Assembly (NCBI RefSeq): GCF_014332695.1
Contig: NZ_MBUA01000001.1
Location: 1,178,001 to 1,242,000 of the forward strand
From: Flavihumibacter stibioxidans
Lineage (GTDB): Bacteria; Bacteroidota; Bacteroidia; Chitinophagales; Chitinophagaceae
Length of the DNA stretch: 64,000 nucleotides
Direction: 5' to 3'
Shown here: positions 55,801 to 63,926 of the stretch, in pieces
Position numbering within the stretch: position 1 is the first letter of the stretch
Layout: every line of letters starts with the position of its first letter
The notes under the pieces: generated by a model
What the model saw: the letters and a program-made list of their open reading frames with translations, nothing else
Told to the model about the DNA's origin: nothing
The model's database searches: none
Made by a program: the position numbers and the translations under genes

Positions 55801-55824
55801 ACTAATTACTACTTTATTATTCAT
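52816..55824 (-). CDS. Trimodular glycoside hydrolase GH43-GH43-GH105
   Basis: 1002 residues with a signal peptide (cleavage near PAQAQ). Module 1 (~30-320) is a GH43-type five-bladed propeller: base Asp in GGVRDPHIL, pKa-modulating Asp in SCIDGDII, acid Glu in DPVEGSSVF. Module 2 (~330-625) repeats the fold with FFADPEILYA, QVIDPDVF and YNEGTYVI. Module 3 (~655-1002) is an (alpha/alpha)6 GH105 unsaturated uronyl hydrolase with YWWWADGLYMVMPV and ARGDGW, both carrying expected catalytic Asp residues. GH43 enzymes remove arabinose, xylose or galactose; GH105 removes the 4,5-unsaturated uronate left by a lyase. It is probably periplasmic or surface-located. It follows susD by 29 bp. Confidence 0.92.
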   Translation of the reverse strand: MNNKVVISVYLTICLLGWLLMPAQAQVPRKSRTAAATAYLFVYFTGRDESVYFATSEDGYNYKALNNNQRIISPDSISSTGGVRDPHILRSHDGSKFFMVATDMNVAKNGWTANHGMVLMQSSDLLNWSSTRINIVTTYNQFHEVNRVWAPQTIYDPRVRKYMIYWSMRSGNGADKIYYAYANDSFTGLEAAPELLFANPAGGSCIDGDIILKDGVYHLFYKTEGDGNGIKQATSGSLTGPFKQEDRYLQQTKDPVEGSSVFKLNESDKYIMMYDVYTKGRYEFTESSNLVDFKLLGNKISMNFKPRHGTILPISGNELHRLQARWPRSGNPVLGGFFADPEILYAEKTGKYYLYPTSNGFKNWSGDRFRVFSSEDLINWTDGGEILSLPADVSWAKTNAWAPCIIEKKINGAYKYFYYFTAGKKIGVAVADDPLGPFRDSGKPLLDAHPEGIRHGQVIDPDVFTDPISGKSYLYWGNGYMAGAELNDDMVSLKPGSIKILTPDSTYNEGTYVIFRNGKYYFMWSENDTRSEDYRVRYAIADQPLGRLTVPANNLVIAKRPAAGIYGTGHHSVLQVPGKDEWYIVYHRFQYPDGIKMGTAAGFNREVCIDKLEFTADGSILPVIPTHEGIKPIAGFKPGPSPAQKSASSIKESKADVLNIITRVNDHWQAANPQHGRAFWDNAAYHTGNMEAFSVTKNEKWRQYSEAWAEHNQWKGARSDERSNWKYNYGETDDHVLFGDWQICFQTYADLYQLQPADHKIARAREVMEYQMGTGANDYWWWADGLYMVMPVMTKLYRITGNKTYLDKLYEYFSYANSIMYDREAKLYYRDAKYVYPTHKSVNGKKDFWARGDGWVFAGLAKVLKDLPESDSHRKEYIKKYREMAKALVKLQQPEGYWTRSMMDPQHAPGPETSGTAFFTYGLFWGINNGYLSKKAYLPAAVKAWNYLVNTALQPSGRIGYIQPIGEKAIPGQVVDANSTSNFGVGAFLLAASELTRFLDKQ

Positions 55825-55853
55825 TTCCTAAATTAAGTATTCCATGAAACGTA

Positions 55854-57470
55854 TCAGTATCCGGGGTTCTGCTGCAGTACCGCATCCTTGTTCAAATTAA
55901 TCTCCGACTGGGGAACAGGCATCAGCAGGTGTTTGTTTTCAATTCCGGTCAGCTGGTTAACAGGACTGACAGAATTATACCGTACCGCACGATCAACAAG
56001 GGTTCCGGTACGCATCAGTGTCATGCGCCTGTTTTCCTCCCCAACCAGTTCCCTGATTCTTTCATCGAGGATAAAATCCAGGGTAACATCAGATGCCGTA
56101 ATGGCGCTTGCGTTACTTCTTCCCCTGATAATGTTGAGTGCCTCTGCAGCTTCTGCCAGCCTGCCCTGCCTGAACAGTGCTTCAGCCAGTAAGAGATAGG
56201 TTTCCCCCAGGCGCATCAGCGGGATATCCTTGATCATGGCAAAACCAAATTCATCCTTTGGATCAAACTGGTACCATTTTGTGGTATGCGGGGCTATCCT
56301 GAAGATGGTATCAAAACCCGCATAAGGCACTGGTTTCCCATAGGTAGCCGGTTTGGAAGGATCGTTGTACCAGAACTGCCTCCTGAAATTGTAGGGTGAA
56401 TTCCGCATATCCTCCTGTTCGTACACATCGTATATAACGTGATTGTTTAACCGAAGACGGCCAAGTCCTCTGCCACCAATTGAATCGGCGAGTTTCATAC
56501 CGGTGACACCCACAAAAAACGGTCCCCATACCCTTCTCTGCTGTGGATTGTTAGTGATACCGCCTACAATGGTTCCGGGATGCTCCATTTCCATTACCCA
56601 AATTGCTTCGCGGTTACCCTGGCTCCTGCGCTGGTTTCCGTAGATAAACATATCGGAGAACGGATCACCCGGCTGATTGGCCTTTACGCCAAAGCGACTG
56701 GTAGTAAGACTGAATTTTCCGTCATTGATAACAGCCAGTGCCTGTTGTTCAGCCAGGTCATTTTTGCCCATGCGCAGGTAAGCCTCGGCCAGCAACTGCT
56801 GCGCCATTGCCTTGTTGGCACGGCTGTACATTTTGCCCTTTGAATTGCCTTTTACATTGTCCACATCGGGCAGGTTTTCACCGGCAAATCTGAGATCTTC
56901 TTCAATCAGTGCGTTCACCTCTGCGAGGGGCGCACGAACGAAGTCAGTTTTGGGTGCGGTTAGAGGTTCCTTTACCAGGGGAACATCACCAAAGCAGGTA
57001 GCCAGGATATTATAGGCATATGCGCGGAAAAACCGGGCTTCCCCGTTCACTGCGTTCTTCCCTGCCTGGGTAAGGCTGGTAACAGTGGGATCTTCCACGT
57101 TTCTAATGATGATATTGGCATTGTTGATCATCCTGAAGGCCCAGCTCCAGGTAAAGGAAGCTGCACCATCATTGGAGTTCAGCAAGGCATAGTTGTAATA
57201 CGGCACTTCGATACCCTGCTGCTGACCTGCATAGGCAATATCAGTACCCACCTGCCATACGTTTAACCATCCCTGTTGGTCACTGGTGGTAAAGAACTGG
57301 CTGAGGTGGTTATGAAGTCCGGATATGGATGCTTCAAAACCCAGCGAATCCTTCAGGGTTTCAGGCGCATAGGATGAATACACTTCTTCATCAAGAAAAC
57401 TTTTAGAGCAGGCAGCGAATGTAATGGCCAGTCCGAGGAGGACAGATAATATGTTGAATGTTCGTTTCAT
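55854..57470 (-). CDS. SusD/RagB family glycan-binding lipoprotein
   Basis: 538 residues. Lipoprotein signal MKRTFNILSVLLGLAITFAAC with Cys21. SusD-type helical TPR scaffold: the N-terminal YAPETLKDSLGFEASISGLHN, NGEARFFRAYAYNILATCFGDVPLV and the C-terminal LRLGETYLLLAEALFRQGRLAEAAEALNIIRGR signatures are all present. It caps the SusC pore at the cell surface and captures oligosaccharide. It starts 20 bp after susC. Confidence 0.96.
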   Translation of the reverse strand: MKRTFNILSVLLGLAITFAACSKSFLDEEVYSSYAPETLKDSLGFEASISGLHNHLSQFFTTSDQQGWLNVWQVGTDIAYAGQQQGIEVPYYNYALLNSNDGAASFTWSWAFRMINNANIIIRNVEDPTVTSLTQAGKNAVNGEARFFRAYAYNILATCFGDVPLVKEPLTAPKTDFVRAPLAEVNALIEEDLRFAGENLPDVDNVKGNSKGKMYSRANKAMAQQLLAEAYLRMGKNDLAEQQALAVINDGKFSLTTSRFGVKANQPGDPFSDMFIYGNQRRSQGNREAIWVMEMEHPGTIVGGITNNPQQRRVWGPFFVGVTGMKLADSIGGRGLGRLRLNNHVIYDVYEQEDMRNSPYNFRRQFWYNDPSKPATYGKPVPYAGFDTIFRIAPHTTKWYQFDPKDEFGFAMIKDIPLMRLGETYLLLAEALFRQGRLAEAAEALNIIRGRSNASAITASDVTLDFILDERIRELVGEENRRMTLMRTGTLVDRAVRYNSVSPVNQLTGIENKHLLMPVPQSEINLNKDAVLQQNPGY

Positions 57471-57490
57471 TTTAATGGCATTTAGTTGGA

Positions 57491-60400
57491 TTAGCGAAGT
57501 GTGATATTGGCACCGAATACAATTGAACGAACAGGCGGATAGTTGTTCACCCAGTCTCCGGAACCACGGAAGGTGAAATCATTCTCCGGATCCCAGCCCT
57601 GCCAGTTCGTGAAGGTGTAAAGGTTCCTGCCGCTGGCGTAGAGGGTTACCCCCGCCAGCCTCACTTTGTCGAGAACCGACTGGGGCATGGTATAACTAAG
57701 GGTAACGTCTTTTATCCGGGTATAACTTGCATCTTTCGGGTAACCATAACCGCGATTCGCTGATACAGCCAGCGCACTCAGGGAAGGCCTGTCGTTAATC
57801 GGGTTGGAACTCGTCCAGTAGTCGATCTCTTTCGGAATATTGATCCTGCCCGCTTCATCGGCGAAAGTGAGGTTTACGTTGTTCCGAAGGCCCCCTTGTG
57901 AGGTCTGGATAAAAATATTCAGGTGGAAGTTTTTATAATGGAAGGTATTGGTCAGTCCGCCTGTCCATTTGGGAAGCCTTGAACCCAGTACCGTACGGTC
58001 GTTTGCGTCAATTTTCTTATCTCCATTGACATCCCTGAACTTCAGGTGACCCGGTTTGGCGGTGGGGTCAACGGATGAAGGATCTTCGCCTTCCTGCCAT
58101 ACACCATCCAGGATATAGTCATAGATCACATACCTGGACTTGCCGATGAAAAGGCCCTGGCCGATATCGCTGATTTCATTGCCCAGGGAATCATAGTTGC
58201 CATAAAGGCTTACAATGGTATTTTTATAGGACGCGAAATTCAGCGAGGTTTCCCACTTGAAATTCTTTGAAGCGATGTTCACTGTATTCAGGGTCAGTTC
58301 AATGCCTGTATTCTTTGTCTTACCCAGGTTATCAAGGATATTGCCATAGCCGGTAATGATGGGAATATTCCTTCTCAGCAGGATATCATCTGTGGTGGTG
58401 CGAAATACATCAATCGTACCAGCAATCCTGTTTTTCATCAGGGCAAAGTCGAGTCCGAGGTTAGCTCCCTTTGTTTCCTCCCAGTGGAGGTTGGCATTAC
58501 CAAGGTTGCTTGCCAGCACACCAATGGTACTTACGCCGTTGAATGGAAACCGGTTGGTGCCGGCGGTAGTGGCTGTACCATTGATGGAAATGGCTTCATT
58601 ACCGGTTTTACCATAGGACGCCCGGAGTTTGAGGCTGTTCAACAGCATAGCGTTGCGCATGAAAGCTTCATTGTGAATATTCCAACCAAGTGCCACAGAG
58701 GGGAACACTCCATACTTCGTGGTATTGGCGCCGAAAACAGAAGCTCCGTCCCTGCGGGCCGTCAGTGTCAGCAGGTAACGGCTGTCATAGGAATAGTTGA
58801 TCCGTCCCATCTGTGACAGATTGGTCTTGCGGTCATAAAAGGAACCATTGGATTGCGTGGCTCCTGCACCAAGATTATAGTAGGATAATTCATCATTGAT
58901 AAACCCGGTTGCGCGGGCATTGGAACTGAAATAGTCCTTGGCCTGTGAACTGTATAAACCGGTAAAATCAACATGATGGTTATTCCAGTCCTTTGTGTAG
59001 GAAAGAATATTTTCTATGATCCAGTATTTTGATTCCGAATTGCTGACAGCACCGGTTCCCAGCTGGTTGTTCACACTCCTGCCATCGTATTCCCCAGTGC
59101 GACGGGTAACATAGGAATAAGACGCATTGAGCCTGTATTTAAGTCCCTTCAGAAAGCCGGGTTTCAGTTCCGCATAACCGCTACCGGTAAGATTCTGGCC
59201 GCGATCCAGGCGATCGGCCGTGAGGCCCAGCATCGGGTTCAGGTAAAGCAATTCAGGGAACATCGGGTAGATGGTATATCGTCCATTCTCGTCGTACAAC
59301 TGCGCATAGGGACTCATATTGGTTGCCAGGTAAAAATTGGCGCGACCACCATCTGAATTATTGTTATTGAAGAAAAGGGAAGTGCCGACAGTAAGATAAT
59401 CGGTAACATTCACATCAAGGTTTGAACGAAGGTTGATCCGCTGGTACTGATATCCTTTAACAGCACCTTTTTGCTTCAGGTATTCACCCGATATATAATA
59501 TTTCGCATCTTTTGTTCCACCTGAAATGCTGAGGTTGTGATCAGTGAGCGTGCCCGTTTGCGTAACAACATCCACCCAATCGGTGGTTTTACCGGCATAA
59601 TAATTATTCCGCTCATACAGGTTCGGCAGGATACTGGTATCACTGAGATTGTTCTGATTACGGAAATCGGCCCATTTCTGAACATAACGTTCCGGGCTGC
59701 TGGGGTTGAGCGTATTGATAATTTTTTCAAAACCCGTATAGGCATTGTAACGGATTACGGGTTTACCTGTATTGCCCCTTTTCGTAGTGATAAGGATAAC
59801 ACCATTGGAGCCGCGAACACCATAAATGGCTACTGCTGACGCGTCTTTCAGGATTTCCATTGAGGCGATATCTGCTGCGTTGATGTCATTGGTACTGGCA
59901 TCCGGAGCAAGGGGAATACCATCCACCACAATCAGCGGGGAATTATTGGCACCGATAGAGTTGACACCACGAACCTGGACATTTGCTGTTCTGCCGGGTA
60001 CCGTAGAGTTCACCGACACGTTTACGCCGGCAACAGCCCCCTGGATGGCCTGCATCACGTTAGTCACGGGCAATTGCGAAAATCGTTCTTTGGGCACAGA
60101 GGCAACAGAGCCGGTTACATCAGAGCGTTTCTGGGTTCCATAACCAACTACAATTACTTCACTCATTTGCACTTCCGATGGAAGCAGGCTTACTTCAATA
60201 TTAGTGCGGTTATTCAGATTTACTTCCCGGGAGGCATAACCTACCATGCTGAAAACCAGGGTGGCATCCGCAGGTGCGCTGATGGAAAATCTTCCATCCT
60301 CGCCGGTCTTTGTGCCGGTAGCGAATCCCTTAACCTGTACGGAAACGTTTGCCAGGCTGCTGTCGCCGGCTACTACTCTTCCCGTTACCTGAACCTGGGA

Positions 60401-60520
60401 AAAAGCAGCCAGGAAAGGGAAAATGGTTAACATTAAAATTAGAAAGGTGAATTTGTCAAAAGGAAAAGGCAGGGCGTCCTTTCGGCATGCTAATACATTA
60501 GCAGATGGAGGGCAAATCAT
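57491..60520 (-). CDS. SusC/RagA family TonB-dependent outer-membrane transporter
   Basis: 1009 residues. After the signal peptide (hydrophobic FTFLILMLTIFPFLAAFSQ, preceded by an atypically long n-region if translation starts at 60520; ATG 60433 is an alternative) comes a CarboxypepD-regulatory-like domain (VTGRVVAGDSSLANVSVQVKG), the SusC box region VIVVGYGTQKRSDVTGSVA, the plug (GAVAGVNV, RGVNSIGANNSPLIVVDG, ILKDASAVAIYGVRGSNGVI) and a 22-strand barrel ending IVFGANITLR. It imports oligosaccharides using TonB energy together with the adjacent SusD. It is the first gene of the minus-strand PUL operon; an operator-like site lies ~150 bp upstream. Confidence 0.96.
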   Translation of the reverse strand: MICPPSANVLACRKDALPFPFDKFTFLILMLTIFPFLAAFSQVQVTGRVVAGDSSLANVSVQVKGFATGTKTGEDGRFSISAPADATLVFSMVGYASREVNLNNRTNIEVSLLPSEVQMSEVIVVGYGTQKRSDVTGSVASVPKERFSQLPVTNVMQAIQGAVAGVNVSVNSTVPGRTANVQVRGVNSIGANNSPLIVVDGIPLAPDASTNDINAADIASMEILKDASAVAIYGVRGSNGVILITTKRGNTGKPVIRYNAYTGFEKIINTLNPSSPERYVQKWADFRNQNNLSDTSILPNLYERNNYYAGKTTDWVDVVTQTGTLTDHNLSISGGTKDAKYYISGEYLKQKGAVKGYQYQRINLRSNLDVNVTDYLTVGTSLFFNNNNSDGGRANFYLATNMSPYAQLYDENGRYTIYPMFPELLYLNPMLGLTADRLDRGQNLTGSGYAELKPGFLKGLKYRLNASYSYVTRRTGEYDGRSVNNQLGTGAVSNSESKYWIIENILSYTKDWNNHHVDFTGLYSSQAKDYFSSNARATGFINDELSYYNLGAGATQSNGSFYDRKTNLSQMGRINYSYDSRYLLTLTARRDGASVFGANTTKYGVFPSVALGWNIHNEAFMRNAMLLNSLKLRASYGKTGNEAISINGTATTAGTNRFPFNGVSTIGVLASNLGNANLHWEETKGANLGLDFALMKNRIAGTIDVFRTTTDDILLRRNIPIITGYGNILDNLGKTKNTGIELTLNTVNIASKNFKWETSLNFASYKNTIVSLYGNYDSLGNEISDIGQGLFIGKSRYVIYDYILDGVWQEGEDPSSVDPTAKPGHLKFRDVNGDKKIDANDRTVLGSRLPKWTGGLTNTFHYKNFHLNIFIQTSQGGLRNNVNLTFADEAGRINIPKEIDYWTSSNPINDRPSLSALAVSANRGYGYPKDASYTRIKDVTLSYTMPQSVLDKVRLAGVTLYASGRNLYTFTNWQGWDPENDFTFRGSGDWVNNYPPVRSIVFGANITLR

Positions 60521-60669
60521 CGTTAGCAGTTTTTGGTTTAAAAAATCAACACTTGTTCCGAACTCTGTTCATTCCGGTTGTCTTCAACACGGAAAGATTA
60601 AGTGTCATTTTTACATTTTTATACTTAAAACTAGCCATTTGCCGTAACGGAATCTGGAATGTGTTGCTA

Positions 60670-60694
60670 TTTATCTGGGCAAACGTGTGCACAG
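60670..60694. promoter_or_regulatory. LacI-type operator candidate in the susC/lacI divergent region
   Basis: TTTATCTGGGCAAACGT (60670-60686) is an exact 17-bp copy of the site upstream of kduI. The core GCAAACGTGTGC is a partial palindrome centred on CG. It lies in the 289-bp region between the divergent susC and lacI starts, so it could control both. The rest of that region shows no other clear element. Confidence 0.6.
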
Positions 60695-60809
60695 ATTAAC
60701 GCTACAAACTGTAAAAAAGGGGAAATATCATTCAAAGCACTGGCATTATTTAATTGAATTACAGTTAGTTATGTGCATAAATGTTTTGGCCTTATCTTAG
60801 TTCCCAAAC

Positions 60810-61856
60810 ATGAAAATCCAGAACATTACCATAAAGGATATTGCCAAAGCGCTTGATTTGTCCTACTCTACAGTATCACGCGCGTTGAAAGGAAGCTATA
60901 AAATCAGCGAACCGGTGCGCAACAAGGTGATTGCTTATGCCAACGAACATAATTATCGCCCCAACCTGCTGGCTCAAAGCCTGAAAAATAAAAACAGCCG
61001 TTGTATAGGGGTGGTCCTGTGTAATATCCCGAACAGTTTTTTTGCAGAAGTGATCAGTGGAATTGAGTCGGTTGCCTATACGAAGAATTACCTGGTAATC
61101 ATAACCCAGAGTCATGAATCCTATGAAAGGGAAATACAGGCCCTGGAAAACCTGACCTGGCGATCAATTGATGGCTTATTGATTTCATTGTCCACTGAAA
61201 CCTCTGATTGCTCGCATATTGCAGCACTGCATGCCAAAGGCCTGCCCGTAGTATTTTTCGACCGGGTATCCGAAGACTTCAAGACCCACCTGGTAAAGGC
61301 TGATAATGAAGGTGGCGCATACGATCTAACCAATCATTTACTGCACCAGGGTTACAGGAGAATCGCACAAATTACCAGTCCGGCGCATCTTTCCATCACG
61401 CAGGAAAGAATTGCCGGCTATAAAAAAGCACTTTCAGAAGCAGGCCAGCCCATTGATGAATCACTTATAAAATACTGTGAGCATGGGGGTATGCTGTTCG
61501 AAGAAATTGAAACGGCCGTCAGTGAATTATTTGATTCCGGCAATCCGCCGGATGCCATTTTTGCCGCTTCGGACAGGCTTACCCTTGGCACATTATCTAT
61601 CCTGAAAAAAATGGGCAAATCGATTCCCGGGGATATTGGGATGGCAGGTTTCAGCAATTTCAGTGAACCGGAATTATTTGAGCCCGCACTCACCACCATC
61701 AAACAACCAGCTTTTGAAATGGGCAAAACGGCCGCAGAATTACTGATACAACTGATTGAAAGCAAAAGACCGGTTACGGAATTTGAAAAAAAAGTGTTTC
61801 CAACAGAATTGAAGGCAAGAGCTTCCACCAACAGAAAGATTTCGGTTGCCTACTAA
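60810..61856 (+). CDS. LacI/GalR family transcriptional regulator of the PUL
   Basis: 348 residues. N-terminal HTH (ITIKDIAKALDLSYSTVSRALKGSYKISEPVRNKV) and hinge helix region (YRPNLLAQSLKNKNS), followed by a periplasmic-binding-protein-like sensor domain (IGVVLCNIPNSFFAEVISGIE ... DAIFAASDRLTLGTLSILKKMG ... IGMAGFSNFSEPELFEPALTTI). It should repress or activate depending on a sugar ligand. It is divergent from susC and the only regulator in the locus. Proposed targets are the two identical 17-bp sites near susC and kduI. A uronate-pathway intermediate such as KDG would be a logical effector (inference). Confidence 0.95.
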   Translation: MKIQNITIKDIAKALDLSYSTVSRALKGSYKISEPVRNKVIAYANEHNYRPNLLAQSLKNKNSRCIGVVLCNIPNSFFAEVISGIESVAYTKNYLVIITQSHESYEREIQALENLTWRSIDGLLISLSTETSDCSHIAALHAKGLPVVFFDRVSEDFKTHLVKADNEGGAYDLTNHLLHQGYRRIAQITSPAHLSITQERIAGYKKALSEAGQPIDESLIKYCEHGGMLFEEIETAVSELFDSGNPPDAIFAASDRLTLGTLSILKKMGKSIPGDIGMAGFSNFSEPELFEPALTTIKQPAFEMGKTAAELLIQLIESKRPVTEFEKKVFPTELKARASTNRKISVAY

Positions 61857-61867
61857 AGGCTTACAAA

Positions 61868-62506
61868 ATGAAAGATTTACCAGGAAAAACAAGGGAGTTC
61901 CGGTTTGGTGACCGTGTGGTTAAAATTCAGGTTCCCGCCCAACCGGAAATCAGGGAACAATTCAGGCAGCAGGTAGAAAAAGATGCCCAAACCCCTTTCC
62001 CCTATTGGGCAAAGATCTGGCCGTCAGCTATTGCCCTGGCAGGGTTTATTGAAGCCAACCCTGAATATGTGAAGGACAGGCGGGTATTGGAGCTGGCAGC
62101 GGGACTGGCACTGCCGTCACTGGTTGCCGCAGACAAGGCCAGGGAGGTGATTGCAAGTGATTACCTAGCCGAAGCTCTTGATTACATCCGACATTCGGCT
62201 ATTCTGAACCGTTATACCAATTGTAAAATCATGCTGATCAACTGGCATGCCATTCCGCCGGAAACCGATCCTGATCTGGTTATTATGAGTGATGTTAACT
62301 ATGAGACCGGTGAATTTGAACAGCTGATCAAAGTCATCCATGCCTTCCTGGAGAAACATATAAAAATAATTCTGAGTACCCCGCAGAGATTGGTGGCCAA
62401 AGAGTTTATAGCAGCACTATTACCTTATTGCATCTACCAGGAAACAGTAATGATAGAGGAAGAGGGCAATAGTACAGCTGTTTCGATCCTTGTGCTGGGA
62501 ACATGA
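61868..62506 (+). CDS. Class I SAM-dependent methyltransferase (protein-methyltransferase-like)
   Basis: 212 residues, cytoplasmic. Residues PFPYWAKIWPSAIALAGFI and RVLELAAGLALPSLVAADKA (SAM loop with ELAAG), then IASDYLAEALDYIRHSAILN and IMSDVNYETGEFEQLI resemble the METTL/Nnt1-like 'lysine methyltransferase' group and related histidine/ETFB methyltransferases. Substrate unknown. It starts 11 bp after the lacI gene, so it may be co-transcribed, though a role in the PUL is not evident. It converges with the next gene with a 1-bp gap. Confidence 0.85.
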   Translation: MKDLPGKTREFRFGDRVVKIQVPAQPEIREQFRQQVEKDAQTPFPYWAKIWPSAIALAGFIEANPEYVKDRRVLELAAGLALPSLVAADKAREVIASDYLAEALDYIRHSAILNRYTNCKIMLINWHAIPPETDPDLVIMSDVNYETGEFEQLIKVIHAFLEKHIKIILSTPQRLVAKEFIAALLPYCIYQETVMIEEEGNSTAVSILVLGT

Positions 62507-62507
62507 T

Positions 62508-63926
62508 TTATGCCATGCCTGCCAGGTATTCTTCCCTGATGGCCTCAATTTCATCCACTCCCGAAGGCAGGTATTTTCCAAACCGATGGTATCCATCCTC
62601 TGTGATCAGGAAATTGTTTTCGATCCTGATTCCGCTGAAGTTCCGGTAGGCTTCCAGCTGATCATAATTGATGAAAGATGCCAGCTTGTTTTCTGCTTTC
62701 CAGCGATCCATCAATTCCGGTATCATATATATTCCAGGTTCCACGGTCAGCACATAACCAGGTTCAAGCTCACGTCCCAGGCGGAGTGATTTCCAGCCAA
62801 AATCCTTACGTTTCCCTAACTGTTCTGTGTAACCGACATATTGTTCGCCGAGGTCTTCCATATCATGTACGTCCAGCCCCATCATATGCCCCAGTCCGCA
62901 TTGGAAAAACAGGGTATGAGCACCTGCCTCTACGCCCTCTGCGGGATCACCTTTAAACAGACCAATGGCTTTTAGTCCGGTTAATAACTCTTCGCAGGCC
63001 CTGGCATGAACATCTATGAAACGTACGCCCGGTGCCAGCATTTGAGTTGCCTTTTCGAGGGAGGACAGCACAATTTCATAGATCTCCCTTTGCTGGTTTG
63101 AGAAGCGCCTGCCCACAGGGAAAGTGCGGGTGAGGTCACCAGCATAATGCATAGACTCCTCTGCACCGGCATCCACCAGCACCATTTGTCCATCCAGCAG
63201 AGTGTTTCCATAATAATGATTATGAAGGATATGACCATTTACTGTCAGGATAATCGGGTAAGATAATCTACCCCCGGCTGCATGGGAAACTTCCTGCACT
63301 TTTGAAGCCAGTTCATATTCCTTCATGCCGGGTCTTGCCTGGTGCATGGCAGTGAAATGCATATCGGCACTAATGGATACCGCTTTCTCAATGGCATCCA
63401 CCTCACGGGGTTCTTTATGTGAACGCTGATGGATAACCGACCTGACAAGACTAAGTGAATGCCCTGCCTTTATGGCTGCCACTGGCTGTCGCAACCATTC
63501 TGAGAGCTTCAACAGGTTGGCGTTGCGGTATGGCGGGAGATAATGAATGGTGCGACCTGAACCAGCGGCCTCGCTGAGAAGTTTACCGAGATCTGCGTAA
63601 GGCCTTGTTGTGATCACACCGACCTCGCCAGCCATTTCAGCCATAGTAGGTAAAGTGCCGGTCCAGATAATAAAATCGATTCCGGGGTCATCACCGAATA
63701 ATATCTCCCTGCCTGAATCGACATCAATAATGCCGGCAACCCCTGTCAGATCAAGACCAAAATAATACAGAAAACTACTGTCCTGCCTGAATGGATAACA
63801 GTTATCAGCATAATTCATGGCAGCGTCTTCATTACCCATCAGCAGTATCAGTCCTGAGCCGACAAGTTCTGACAACTTCCTTCTTCTGGAAACATAGGTG
63901 TCCTTTGGGAACAGTTCAAAATGCAT
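62508..63926 (-). CDS. M24B family aminopeptidase P (Xaa-Pro aminopeptidase)
   Basis: 472 residues, cytoplasmic. It removes N-terminal residues preceding proline. An N-terminal creatinase-like domain (~1-175) precedes a pita-bread catalytic domain with the five metal ligands: Asp in VLVDAGAEE, Asp in YAGDLTRTFP, His in GLGHMMGLDVHD, Glu in TVEPGIYMIPE and Glu in GIRIENNFLIT. The two-domain length matches PepP. The last 74 bp of the window beyond its start hold no supported feature. Confidence 0.95.
   Translation of the reverse strand: MHFELFPKDTYVSRRRKLSELVGSGLILLMGNEDAAMNYADNCYPFRQDSSFLYYFGLDLTGVAGIIDVDSGREILFGDDPGIDFIIWTGTLPTMAEMAGEVGVITTRPYADLGKLLSEAAGSGRTIHYLPPYRNANLLKLSEWLRQPVAAIKAGHSLSLVRSVIHQRSHKEPREVDAIEKAVSISADMHFTAMHQARPGMKEYELASKVQEVSHAAGGRLSYPIILTVNGHILHNHYYGNTLLDGQMVLVDAGAEESMHYAGDLTRTFPVGRRFSNQQREIYEIVLSSLEKATQMLAPGVRFIDVHARACEELLTGLKAIGLFKGDPAEGVEAGAHTLFFQCGLGHMMGLDVHDMEDLGEQYVGYTEQLGKRKDFGWKSLRLGRELEPGYVLTVEPGIYMIPELMDRWKAENKLASFINYDQLEAYRNFSGIRIENNFLITEDGYHRFGKYLPSGVDEIEAIREEYLAGMA

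Noticed and set aside
60521-60809. A small peptide gene in the susC/lacI intergenic region
   Set aside because: Short frames here have no start context or conserved features, while operator-like sequence explains the conserved part.
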